Positions 8,095 to 14,404 of a stretch of 34,172 nucleotides of DNA are shown one piece after another (the first letter of the stretch is position 1; every line of letters begins with the position of its first letter). Made by a program: the position numbers and the translations under genes. The notes beneath the pieces are model-generated. The model was not told the DNA's origin. It worked only from the letters and a program-made list of their open reading frames with translations, and did not search any database. Source of the DNA: Pelomonas sp. KK5 (lineage in GTDB: Bacteria; Pseudomonadota; Gammaproteobacteria; Burkholderiales; Burkholderiaceae_C); assembly GCF_001984095.1 (NCBI RefSeq), contig NZ_LYVQ01000050.1, forward strand, positions 1-34,172. The letters run 5' to 3'.

Positions 8095-9461
8095 GCCGCC
8101 ATTGTTGCAGGCAGCGCCGAAGCCAACTGCACGCGATTGCGACCGCTGCGCTTCGCGAGATACAGAGCCTCGTCGGCATGGGCCAGGGCCTGGTCGGGCT
8201 GCGGCGACTCGGCCACGGCCATCTGCGCGATGCCGATCGAGCAGGTCACCCGCAGCACCTCGCCCGAGGACAGGGCGAACTCCGCCGCCGCGATGCTGCT
8301 GCGCAGCCGTTCGGCGTAGGTGAAGGCGCCCTCGCTGCCGGTGTGCGGCAGGACGACGACGAACTCCTCGCCGCCGTAGCGCCCGGCGGAATCGGTGGCC
8401 CGCAGGCTCGCCTGGATCAGGCTGCCGACGCGGCGCAGCACCTCGTCGCCGGCAGCATGGCCGTGGTTGTCGTTGATGTGCTTGAAGTGGTCGATGTCCA
8501 CCATCGCCGTGCACAGCGGCACGCGGTAGCGCAGGCAGGAGGCCGTCTCGCCGCCCAGCACCTCGAGGATGGTGCGTCGGTTCATCACGCCGGTCAGCAT
8601 GTCGGTGCTGAGCAGGCGCTCGACCTCGGCATCGCCGTCGTTGAGCCGGCCCGCGGTGCCCAGCATCAGGCCCGCCAGCCCGACGCTGCAGAAGGTCGCC
8701 ATCAGGGCCACCGCGAACTCCGGCGCGAACATCGCGTGGCGCATGCCCAGGATGCCCAGCCCGCCCAGCACCGCCGGCAGCACCAGCACCGCCGGCAGCA
8801 GCCGGCGCGCCGCCTTGCCGCCGCTGCGCTGGCTCATCAGCATCGCGACGAAGCCGCCGTCGGCGCTGCTGGCCAGCAGGCCCGTCTCCACCAGCAGGAA
8901 GCACAGCGAGACATGGAAGGCCATCGGCACGTAGCCCGGCAGCCCGAACAGCGGCACCTGGTAGACATAGCCCAGCAGCGCCATGAAGGAGATCGTCGAC
9001 GACACCGTCACCAGCACCTGGCCGGCCAGCACCGAGCGCCCGCGCGCCACCAGCGCCAGGCTCAGCCCGAGCAACAGGAAATTGGTGGCCGTGTTGGGCG
9101 CCATCTGGTTGCCGTCCAGGCGCGCGGCGAACAGCAACCGGTCGATGCCGAGGTCCAGCGGCGTCAGGTAGCCCAGCAGCCGGGTGGTGCTGACGAAGAC
9201 CAGCACCGCCCCGCAGCCAAGCACCAGGCGGGCCGCGGCGCCGGGGCGACCCAGCAGGCGATGGCGCCACAGCGCCAGGCAGGCCAGCAGGAAGAGCACG
9301 GCCGTCATCGGGTTCATCGGCGTCATGCCGGGCACCAGCGCGCGCAGCAGCTCGATGTCCAGCGCCCAGCCCGACAGGGCGGCCAGGGAGGCGGCCATGA
9401 CCACCGAGGCGGCCGCCTCGGCCATGCGCCGGCAGCGATTCAGCAAGGCCAGGTCGACCAT
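8091..9461 (-). CDS. Membrane-bound diguanylate cyclase (GGDEF domain)
   Basis: From the ATG at 9461 the protein has 456 residues. The first 270 or so hold several hydrophobic segments (for example AAASVVMAASLAALSGWAL, MTAVLFLLACLAL, LVLGCGAVLVFV, FLLLGLSLALVA), consistent with an integral-membrane sensor domain. The C-terminal GGDEF domain is intact, with the active GGEEF site at residues 363-367 and an RxxD inhibitory site (Arg354-Asp357) five residues upstream. It should make c-di-GMP from two GTP and be product-inhibited. No EAL domain is present. The frame stays open upstream of 9461, but that stretch lacks domain sense and overlaps the flavin reductase gene. It overlaps ybaK by 4 bases. 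Confidence 0.92.
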   Translation of the reverse strand: MVDLALLNRCRRMAEAAASVVMAASLAALSGWALDIELLRALVPGMTPMNPMTAVLFLLACLALWRHRLLGRPGAAARLVLGCGAVLVFVSTTRLLGYLTPLDLGIDRLLFAARLDGNQMAPNTATNFLLLGLSLALVARGRSVLAGQVLVTVSSTISFMALLGYVYQVPLFGLPGYVPMAFHVSLCFLLVETGLLASSADGGFVAMLMSQRSGGKAARRLLPAVLVLPAVLGGLGILGMRHAMFAPEFAVALMATFCSVGLAGLMLGTAGRLNDGDAEVERLLSTDMLTGVMNRRTILEVLGGETASCLRYRVPLCTAMVDIDHFKHINDNHGHAAGDEVLRRVGSLIQASLRATDSAGRYGGEEFVVVLPHTGSEGAFTYAERLRSSIAAAEFALSSGEVLRVTCSIGIAQMAVAESPQPDQALAHADEALYLAKRSGRNRVQLASALPATMAA

Positions 9462-9509
9462 GGCCGCGCCCTCGTCCTGGCGTCCCGACCCAGTCAGTCC
9501 AGATACGCC

Positions 9510-9524
9510 GTTACTCCCGGTAAC
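9510..9524. promoter_or_regulatory. Short perfect inverted repeat GTTAC-N5-GTAAC upstream of the GGDEF gene
   Basis: Five-base arms flank the spacer TCCCG in the 107-base gap between the flavin reductase stop and the GGDEF start. On the minus strand it overlaps a possible -35 (TTGTTA) placed 15 bases from TATCTG, so it could be an operator for the GGDEF-ybaK-plsY-ridA run. The arms are short, so chance is a real alternative. Confidence 0.35.
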
Positions 9525-9568
9525 AAGGATAGCCCTGCGGCGGGCGTTTTGGGAGTGGAGAAACCCCG

Positions 9569-10150
9569 TCAGCGCGGGGTCGGATCGAGCGTCTTGGCCT
9601 GCACCGTCAGCGAAGGCACGGCGAACAGGCCGGCGCCGAGGTGGTGCAGCGTGTGCAGTTCGGTGTTGTCCTCGCGGAAGGACCAGCGGCCATTGGCGAA
9701 CACCCGCGGATCGGACTGGGCGCCGACCACCTCGACGAAGACGGTGTCGTAGGCGTCCTGCGAATGCGGCTCGCTGATGACCCGGCATTCCAGCCAGGCG
9801 ATGCAGCCCTCGATCAGCGGCAGGCCCAGCGCCGGCCCGTCGAAGTGGGCGATGCCATAACGCTCGAACTTGTCGGACTCCGCGCCGCTGACGCTGCCCA
9901 CGGTGTACGCCAGGTCGGCTACCGCCTTGCACGGGATGCTGATCGCCAGTTGCCCGCTGGCCAGCGCCAGTTCGCGGGTGAAGGTGCTCTTGTCCAGCAC
10001 GATGGCGATGCGCGGCGGCGTGAACTCCACCGGCATCGACCAGGCCGCGGCCATCACCGTACGGCGGCCCTCGTGCCGGGCGCTGACGAGCACCGTCGGG
10101 CCGTGGTTCACCAGCCGGCTGGCGTGCTTCAGTTCGACCACCTGTTTCAT
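9569..10150 (-). CDS. Flavin reductase-like (FMN-binding split-barrel) protein
   Basis: The 193-residue protein matches the flavin reductase-like domain: N-terminal GPTVLVSARHEGRRTVMAAAWSMPVEFTPPRIAIVLDKSTFTREL, then SGQLAISIPCKAVADLAYTVGSVSG and a central barrel ending in VFVEVVGA. Such proteins bind FMN and use NAD(P)H to reduce flavin for a partner, or act on their own substrates; this copy has no clear monooxygenase partner beside it. The ATG has a GGAAGG ribosome site. It is divergent from the aldehyde dehydrogenase gene with only 61 bases between the starts, so the two promoters must overlap or abut. Confidence 0.85.
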   Translation of the reverse strand: MKQVVELKHASRLVNHGPTVLVSARHEGRRTVMAAAWSMPVEFTPPRIAIVLDKSTFTRELALASGQLAISIPCKAVADLAYTVGSVSGAESDKFERYGIAHFDGPALGLPLIEGCIAWLECRVISEPHSQDAYDTVFVEVVGAQSDPRVFANGRWSFREDNTELHTLHHLGAGLFAVPSLTVQAKTLDPTPR

Positions 10151-10211
10151 GCTGCCTTCCGAAATCGACTATGGTTTCGTTCTATCACGACCGACACAGG
10201 AGACCGACGAC

Positions 10212-11651
10212 ATGCGCGATTACCTCAAGTTCTACATCAACGGCCAGTGGGTCGAGCCGCTGAGCCCCCGCACGCTGGACGTGATCAACCCCGCCACCGA
10301 AGGCGTGGCCGGCCGCATCTCGCTGGGCTCGGCCGCCGACGTGGACCGCGCCGTCAAGGCCGCCCGCGCCGCCTTCGCCAGCTACTCGCAGACCTCGCTG
10401 GACGAACGGGTCGCGCTGCTGGAGAAGATCATCGAGCAGTACAAGGCGCGCTATGCCGACGTGGCCGCCGCCATCACCGAGGAGATGGGCGCGCCGGCCA
10501 AGCTGGCGAGCGACTCGCAGGCCGCCATCGGCATCGGCCACCTGAGCACCGCCCTGTCGGTTCTGAAGGAATACAGCTTCCAGGAGCAGCGCGGCACGAC
10601 GACACTGTTCAAGGAGCCGATCGGCGTCTGCGGCTTCATCACGCCGTGGAACTGGCCGGTCAACCAGATCGCCTGCAAGGTGGCGCCGGCGCTGGCGGTG
10701 GGCTGCACGATGGTGCTCAAGCCCTCGGAGATCGCGCCCTTCTCCGCCCAGGTCTGGACCGAGATCCTCGATGCCGCCGGCGTGCCGGCCGGCGTGTTCA
10801 ACCTCGTCAACGGCGACGGCCCGACGGTCGGCGCGGCCATCTCCAGCCATCCCGAGGTGGACATGGTGTCCTTCACCGGCTCCACCCGCGCCGGCATCGA
10901 GGTGGCGCGCAATGCGGCGCCCACGGTCAAGCGGGTGCACCAGGAACTGGGCGGCAAGTCGCCCAACATCATCCTGCCCGATGCGGACTTCAAGCGCGCC
11001 GTCACCAATGGCGTGCGCGGCGTGATGCAGAACTCCGGCCAGTCTTGCAACGCACCGACCCGCATGCTGGTGCCCAACGCGCGCATGGCCGAGGTGCTGG
11101 AACACGCCAAGGCGGCCGCCGAGGCCACCACCGTGGGCGACCCGGTCAGCAGCGGCGCGACGATCGGCCCGGTCATCTCCGCCACCCAGTGGGACAAGAT
11201 CCAGACCCTGATCGCCAAGGGCATCGAGGAAGGCGCCACCGTCGTGGCCGGCGGCCCCGGCAAGCCCGATGGCCTTTCGACCGGCTACTACGTCAAGCCG
11301 ACCGTGCTGGCCGGCGTCAACAACACGATGACCGTGGCGCGAGAGGAAATCTTCGGCCCGGTGCTGACCATCATCGGCTACGACACGGTGGACGAGGCGG
11401 TCGAGATCGGCAACGACACCGTCTACGGCCTGGCCGCCTATGTGTCCGGCGGCGACATCGACGCCACCCGCAAGGTCGCGGCCCGGCTGCGCGCGGGCCA
11501 GGTCAACATCAACAGCGCGCCCACCGACCTGAACGCCCCCTTCGGCGGCTTCAAGCAGTCGGGCAACGGCCGCGAGTGGGGCGAGGACGCCTTCGGTGAG
11601 TTCCTGGAAACAAAGGCGGTGCTGGGGTTCACACCCAAGAGCAAGACCTGA
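10212..11651 (+). CDS. NAD(P)+-dependent aldehyde dehydrogenase
   Basis: From the ATG at 10212, preceded by AGGAGA at 10198-10203, the protein has 479 residues, the usual family length. Key residues are the oxyanion Asn147 in TPWNWPVNQ, the general base Glu245 in ELGGKSP, and the nucleophile Cys279 in GQSCNAPTR. The coenzyme site (VLKPSEIAPFSA, FTGSTRAGI) and the EEIFGPVLTI and PFGGFKQSGNGREWG segments are intact. It oxidises an aldehyde to its acid; the substrate is not clear from sequence. It is divergent from the flavin reductase gene and followed by a hairpin and an intrinsic terminator, so it is probably transcribed alone. Confidence 0.95.
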   Translation: MRDYLKFYINGQWVEPLSPRTLDVINPATEGVAGRISLGSAADVDRAVKAARAAFASYSQTSLDERVALLEKIIEQYKARYADVAAAITEEMGAPAKLASDSQAAIGIGHLSTALSVLKEYSFQEQRGTTTLFKEPIGVCGFITPWNWPVNQIACKVAPALAVGCTMVLKPSEIAPFSAQVWTEILDAAGVPAGVFNLVNGDGPTVGAAISSHPEVDMVSFTGSTRAGIEVARNAAPTVKRVHQELGGKSPNIILPDADFKRAVTNGVRGVMQNSGQSCNAPTRMLVPNARMAEVLEHAKAAAEATTVGDPVSSGATIGPVISATQWDKIQTLIAKGIEEGATVVAGGPGKPDGLSTGYYVKPTVLAGVNNTMTVAREEIFGPVLTIIGYDTVDEAVEIGNDTVYGLAAYVSGGDIDATRKVAARLRAGQVNINSAPTDLNAPFGGFKQSGNGREWGEDAFGEFLETKAVLGFTPKSKT

Positions 11652-11667
11652 CCCTTGCAGCAATGCC

Positions 11668-11689
11668 CTGGGTGATATCCATCACCCAG
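11668..11689. promoter_or_regulatory. Perfect 9-bp palindrome with a CRP-like GTGA-N6-TCAC core
   Basis: The arms CTGGGTGAT and ATCACCCAG are separated by ATCC. The inner part reads GTGAT-N4-ATCAC, so it contains the GTGA-N6-TCAC core recognised by CRP/FNR-type regulators. The palindrome starts 16 bases after the aldehyde dehydrogenase stop and is not followed by a T-run. It lies about 96 bases upstream of the first gene of the flgH-like operon, whose last gene encodes a Crp-type regulator, which makes an operator role attractive. It could instead be just a 3'-end hairpin of the aldehyde dehydrogenase mRNA. Confidence 0.5.
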
Positions 11690-11711
11690 AATGCAATCTG
11701 GCGCATTCAGG

Positions 11712-11738
11712 AGGCCCTCATCGGGCCTTCTTCTTTTT
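11712..11738 (+). terminator. Intrinsic terminator after the aldehyde dehydrogenase gene
   Basis: AGGCCC and GGGCCT form a 6-bp GC-rich stem with a TCATC loop, followed by TCTTCTTTTT. This separates the aldehyde dehydrogenase from the flgH-like operon, leaving 46 bases for the latter's own promoter. An AAGAAT at 11749-11754 is the best -10 candidate there; no good -35 is visible, which would fit an activator-dependent promoter. Confidence 0.75.
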
Positions 11739-11784
11739 GTGGCTTGGGAAGAATGACTTCACGCCAACCCAAGGACGTGACGCC

Positions 11785-11985
11785 ATGCAGATCCATTCTT
11801 CCTCGCCGCTCTCGCAGGCTTCCCAGGCAGCCTCTGCGGCCCACAACAAGACCGCGCCGGCCGGCAAGGCCAATGGCAAGGCCGCCGCGGCGCCGGAATC
11901 GTTCGCCGCGGCGCTGGACAGCGCCCGCGCCACGCAGGCCGCCCCCGCCGCACCGGCTGCACCGACGACGACCGCTCAGCCATGA
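11785..11985 (+). CDS. Small Ala/Ser-rich protein, first gene of the flgH-like operon, unknown function
   Basis: The 66-residue product is about 40% alanine, rich in Ser, Thr, Pro and Gln, and predicted to be largely disordered. It has no signal peptide or membrane segment. The only helix-like part is PESFAAALDSARA near residues 41-53, reminiscent of the low-complexity N-termini of flagellar or type III secreted proteins; this is a resemblance, not a family assignment. AAGGA at 11771-11775, 9 bases before the ATG, is a clear ribosome site. Its stop overlaps the next start in an ATGA, which supports it as a real gene coupled to the operon. I do not recognise the family. Confidence 0.65.
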   Translation: MQIHSSSPLSQASQAASAAHNKTAPAGKANGKAAAAPESFAAALDSARATQAAPAAPAAPTTTAQP

Positions 11986-12428
11986 GCTGGTTCAGCCTCG
12001 GCAACAGCACCTCGTCCGCCGCGCACACGGCGGCCGCGGCATCGGCCCCGACGACGCCGCGGGCCCGCGCCACCACCGCACAGACGACGCATGAAGGCGC
12101 GCACGGCACGCTGGCCCACTTCAGCCCGCAGGGCCTGAAGCTCGCCGCCGCCGGCGCCGACAAGCTCGCCACCGCGGCCCAGCTCGCCGCCCAGGGCCTC
12201 GGCGAGATCGGCTCGGGCACGATCGGCAGCGTCGGCCACATCGTCAACGAGACCGGCGAGGCGGTCGGCGCCGGCATCGCGACCGCGCAGGCCGCCGTGC
12301 GCAGCGGGGTGAGCGGCGTGGCCAATGTGGTCAGCGCCGATGCAGAGAAGGTCGGCGACGTGCTGGACAGTGCCACCTCGGCGGCCGCACTGGCCGGGCT
12401 GGTCGGCATCGCCATGGTGGCCGGATGA
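11982..12428 (+). CDS. Ala/Gly-rich protein without signal peptide, second gene of the flgH-like operon
   Basis: The 148-residue product has a Thr/Ala-rich N-terminal third, then a region of amphipathic helical segments rich in Ala, Gly and Val (for example GADKLATAAQLAAQGLGEIG and SGVSGVANVVSADAEKVG), and a hydrophobic C-terminus (AAALAGLVGIAMVAG). There is no cleavable signal peptide. The pattern could suit a membrane-inserting, surface-coating (phasin-like) or secreted helical protein; I cannot assign a family. It overlaps the genes on both sides by 4 bases (ATGA at each end), so it should be made together with the lipoprotein and the FlgH homologue. Confidence 0.75.
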   Translation: MSWFSLGNSTSSAAHTAAAASAPTTPRARATTAQTTHEGAHGTLAHFSPQGLKLAAAGADKLATAAQLAAQGLGEIGSGTIGSVGHIVNETGEAVGAGIATAQAAVRSGVSGVANVVSADAEKVGDVLDSATSAAALAGLVGIAMVAG

Positions 12429-12958
12429 GGCGTGTCCTGCTGCTGATGCCCTTGTTGCTGCTCTCCGCATGCTCGGTCATCGGCAGCATCACCACGGCCG
12501 AGCTGCTCGGCAGCGCCGCCGGGCCGCTGACCAGCGCCGCGCTGGGCCGCGCGCCGGGCCAGGCCAGCAACACCGTGCATCACGGCGACGCACCGGTGAA
12601 GGCGGTCTGCATCGAGTTCAACCGCTCGGCGCCGCTGGCCGACCTGGTACCGGCGCTGCAGGCGGAGCTGCGCAGCCAGCAGGTCAGCAGCCGCGTCTAC
12701 GAGGCTGGCACCGAACTGCAGGGCTGTCCGGTCTGGCTGCGCTATGCGGCCAGCATCGAATGGGGCAAGCCGCCCTTCTCCGACAACTACCGGCCCTACC
12801 TCAGCGCCGCCACGCTGAGCCTGCGTCGCGCCGACGGCGTGGTGATGGCCACCAGCGACTACCGGCTCGACGAGGAGATGGGCGTCAGCCGCTGGGCCGA
12901 CACGCGCCGCAAGCTGTCACGCACGGTGTATGCCCTGCTCACCGGATTCGAGAACTGA
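12425..12958 (+). CDS. Outer-membrane lipoprotein, third gene of the flgH-like operon
   Basis: The 177-residue protein starts with a lipoprotein signal peptide (MRRVLLLMPLLLLSAC) with the lipobox cysteine at 16. Serine at +2 means transport to the outer membrane. The mature part holds one domain of alternating strands and helices with two further cysteines (VKAVCIEF and LQGCPVW), possibly a disulfide, followed by LRYAASIEWGKPPF, YLSAATLSLRRADG and SRWADTRRKLSRTVYALLTGF. The Cys, Tyr and W..T..K pattern recalls the poorly described Sbal_3080-type lipoproteins, but this is tentative. The start overlaps the previous stop (ATGA) with GGTGG upstream. The FlgH homologue follows after 16 bases. Confidence 0.85.
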   Translation: MRRVLLLMPLLLLSACSVIGSITTAELLGSAAGPLTSAALGRAPGQASNTVHHGDAPVKAVCIEFNRSAPLADLVPALQAELRSQQVSSRVYEAGTELQGCPVWLRYAASIEWGKPPFSDNYRPYLSAATLSLRRADGVVMATSDYRLDEEMGVSRWADTRRKLSRTVYALLTGFEN

Positions 12959-12974
12959 ACCTCAAGCAAGCTGT

Positions 12975-13664
12975 ATGAAGATGGATTCCAAGACCCTCTC
13001 AGCCGCCGCAGCGCTGCTGCTGCTGGCCGGCTGCGCCAGCGACCCCGGCGGCGTCGCCGGCCCGGTGCAGGCCGCGCCGCTGCCACCCGCCCTGTTCGTG
13101 GAGCGGCCCAACAACGGCGCGATCTACCAGCCCTATATGGCCGCCGCTTCGCTGTTCTCCGGCGAGCGCCGGCCGCAGGCGATCGGCGACACGATGAAGG
13201 TCAACATCGCCGAGCGGCTGAAGGCCGAGCAGCAGCTGGGCACGACCACCAGCCGCGCCAACCAGATGTCGGTCAAGGGCCCGGGCGGCAGCAGCAAGTC
13301 GAGCTTCGTCGATTCGCTGCTCAACGCCAACGCCAGCGCCTCCGGCAGCGACGGCTACACCGGCAGCGGTAAGGCCAGCGCCAGCAACAGCTTCGACGCG
13401 CAGCTGGCCGTCTCGGTGATCAACGTGCTGCCCAACGGCAACCTGGTGGTGGCGGGCGAGCGCCGCACCGGGCTCGATGCGGGCATGCAGGTGCTGCGCT
13501 TCTCGGGCATCGTCAACCCGCAGGACATCCGGCCGGGCAACCAGGTCGACTCGCGCGACGTGGTCAACGCGAGCCTGGAGAACGTGGCCCGCGGCGACCT
13601 CTCCGAGGCGGCGCGGCGCAACTGGCTGCAGCGCGTGCTGACCCGCGCGACCTCGGTGTGGTGA
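12975..13664 (+). CDS. Orphan homologue of the flagellar L-ring lipoprotein FlgH
   Basis: The 229-residue protein has the length and order of FlgH: a lipoprotein signal with LLAGC at Cys20, SLFSGERRPQAIGDTMKVNIAE, a Ser/Asn/Gly-rich middle, GSGKASASNSFDAQLAVSV, INVLPNGNLVVAGERR, the FSGIVNPQDI motif, and a C-terminal RNWLQRVL like the GWLQRFF end of flagellar FlgH. Flagellar FlgH forms the outer-membrane L-ring around the rod. Here no flgI, flgA, flgG or flgJ is nearby; the partners are two small proteins, another outer-membrane lipoprotein and a regulator. It may build a ring or pore in a non-flagellar structure, or be a second L-ring protein. An alternative ATG lies at 12981. Confidence 0.9.
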   Translation: MKMDSKTLSAAAALLLLAGCASDPGGVAGPVQAAPLPPALFVERPNNGAIYQPYMAAASLFSGERRPQAIGDTMKVNIAERLKAEQQLGTTTSRANQMSVKGPGGSSKSSFVDSLLNANASASGSDGYTGSGKASASNSFDAQLAVSVINVLPNGNLVVAGERRTGLDAGMQVLRFSGIVNPQDIRPGNQVDSRDVVNASLENVARGDLSEAARRNWLQRVLTRATSVW

Positions 13665-14401
13665 CGATGACGAACGGAACCCGACCGAGCCGCCATGCCA
13701 AGGGCGCGCTGATCATCGGCGAAGGCACGCTGCTGGACGAATGGATCGTGATCGAGAGCGGCGTGGTGAGCCTGTGCACCGGCATCGCGGGCACGCGCGT
13801 GGCGGTGGCCACGCTGTGGCGCGGCGACCTGCTGGGCCATGGCTCGCCGCTGGGCAAGGAGCGCGCGCGCTTCGACGTGCGGGCGCTGGGCGAGGTGACG
13901 ACGCTGCGCCTGCCTGCCGAGCAGGCGGCCTCGCTGCTGGGCGAGCGGGAACAGGCTCGGCTGGCCGCCGCCACCGACGAGCGGCTGCAGGACCAGATCT
14001 TCATGCGCCTGGCGGGCAACGGGCTGCAGCGCCTGGTCAGCGTGCTGGCCACGCTGGCCACCGCGCTGTCGGCCTCGGCGCCGCGCGGCCATGCGTCCTC
14101 GCAGACGCTGGCGCTGCCGCTGGTGCAGAGCTGCCTGGGCGAGCTCTCGGGCCTGTCGCGCCGCCAGGCCTGGATCTACCTCGGACAATTGGCCGAGTCC
14201 GGCTGGGCCCGCACCAGCCGCACCCGCATCCTGCTCGACGGCATCGAGGCCTGGCTCGCCCTGCCGGCCGAAGTCGCCCGCGAAGGCCTGGCCTGCATCG
14301 CGACGCTGGAGCTGTGCACCGCCACGCTGGAGCGGCTGAGCCGGCGGCTGCCGCTGCATGCCGTCGCACCGCGGGCCTGGCCGCTCGCCGTCGACGAGTG
14401 A
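13661..14401 (+). CDS. Crp/Fnr-type transcriptional regulator, last gene of the flgH-like operon
   Basis: The GTG at 13661 overlaps the flgH-like stop (GTGA); GTG 13658 and ATG 13667 are alternatives. The product of about 246 residues has an N-terminal beta-roll resembling a cyclic-nucleotide-binding domain (EGTLLDEWIVIESGVVSL, VAVATLWRGDLLGHGSPLG), a long helix, and a C-terminal winged helix (LPLVQSCLGELSGLSRRQAWIYLGQLAESGWART). The phosphate-binding signature of cAMP receptors (GE.....P.R.A) is missing, so it probably does not bind cAMP. The recognition helix reads SRRQAWIY, unlike SRETVGRI of CRP. About 45 residues follow the wing. It probably controls its own operon. It ends 3 bases from the convergent MATE gene. 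Confidence 0.82.
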   Translation: MTMTNGTRPSRHAKGALIIGEGTLLDEWIVIESGVVSLCTGIAGTRVAVATLWRGDLLGHGSPLGKERARFDVRALGEVTTLRLPAEQAASLLGEREQARLAAATDERLQDQIFMRLAGNGLQRLVSVLATLATALSASAPRGHASSQTLALPLVQSCLGELSGLSRRQAWIYLGQLAESGWARTSRTRILLDGIEAWLALPAEVAREGLACIATLELCTATLERLSRRLPLHAVAPRAWPLAVDE

Positions 14402-14404
14402 GCG

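Noticed and set aside
8092-8110. AACAAT hexamer 6 bases before the ybaK ATG as another leaderless promoter
   Set aside because: The ATG overlaps the GGDEF stop (ATGA), so coupling within an operon explains the start; the hexamer lies near the end of coding sequence.
9462-9932. N-terminal extension of the GGDEF protein to 613 residues
   Set aside because: The extension is the antisense or out-of-frame translation of the flavin reductase gene; the membrane domain begins right after ATG 9461.
12975-13664. flgH-like gene as a decaying relic of a flagellar cluster
   Set aside because: It is full length, keeps the lipobox and all FlgH motifs, and is tightly packed with intact neighbours, so decay is not supported.
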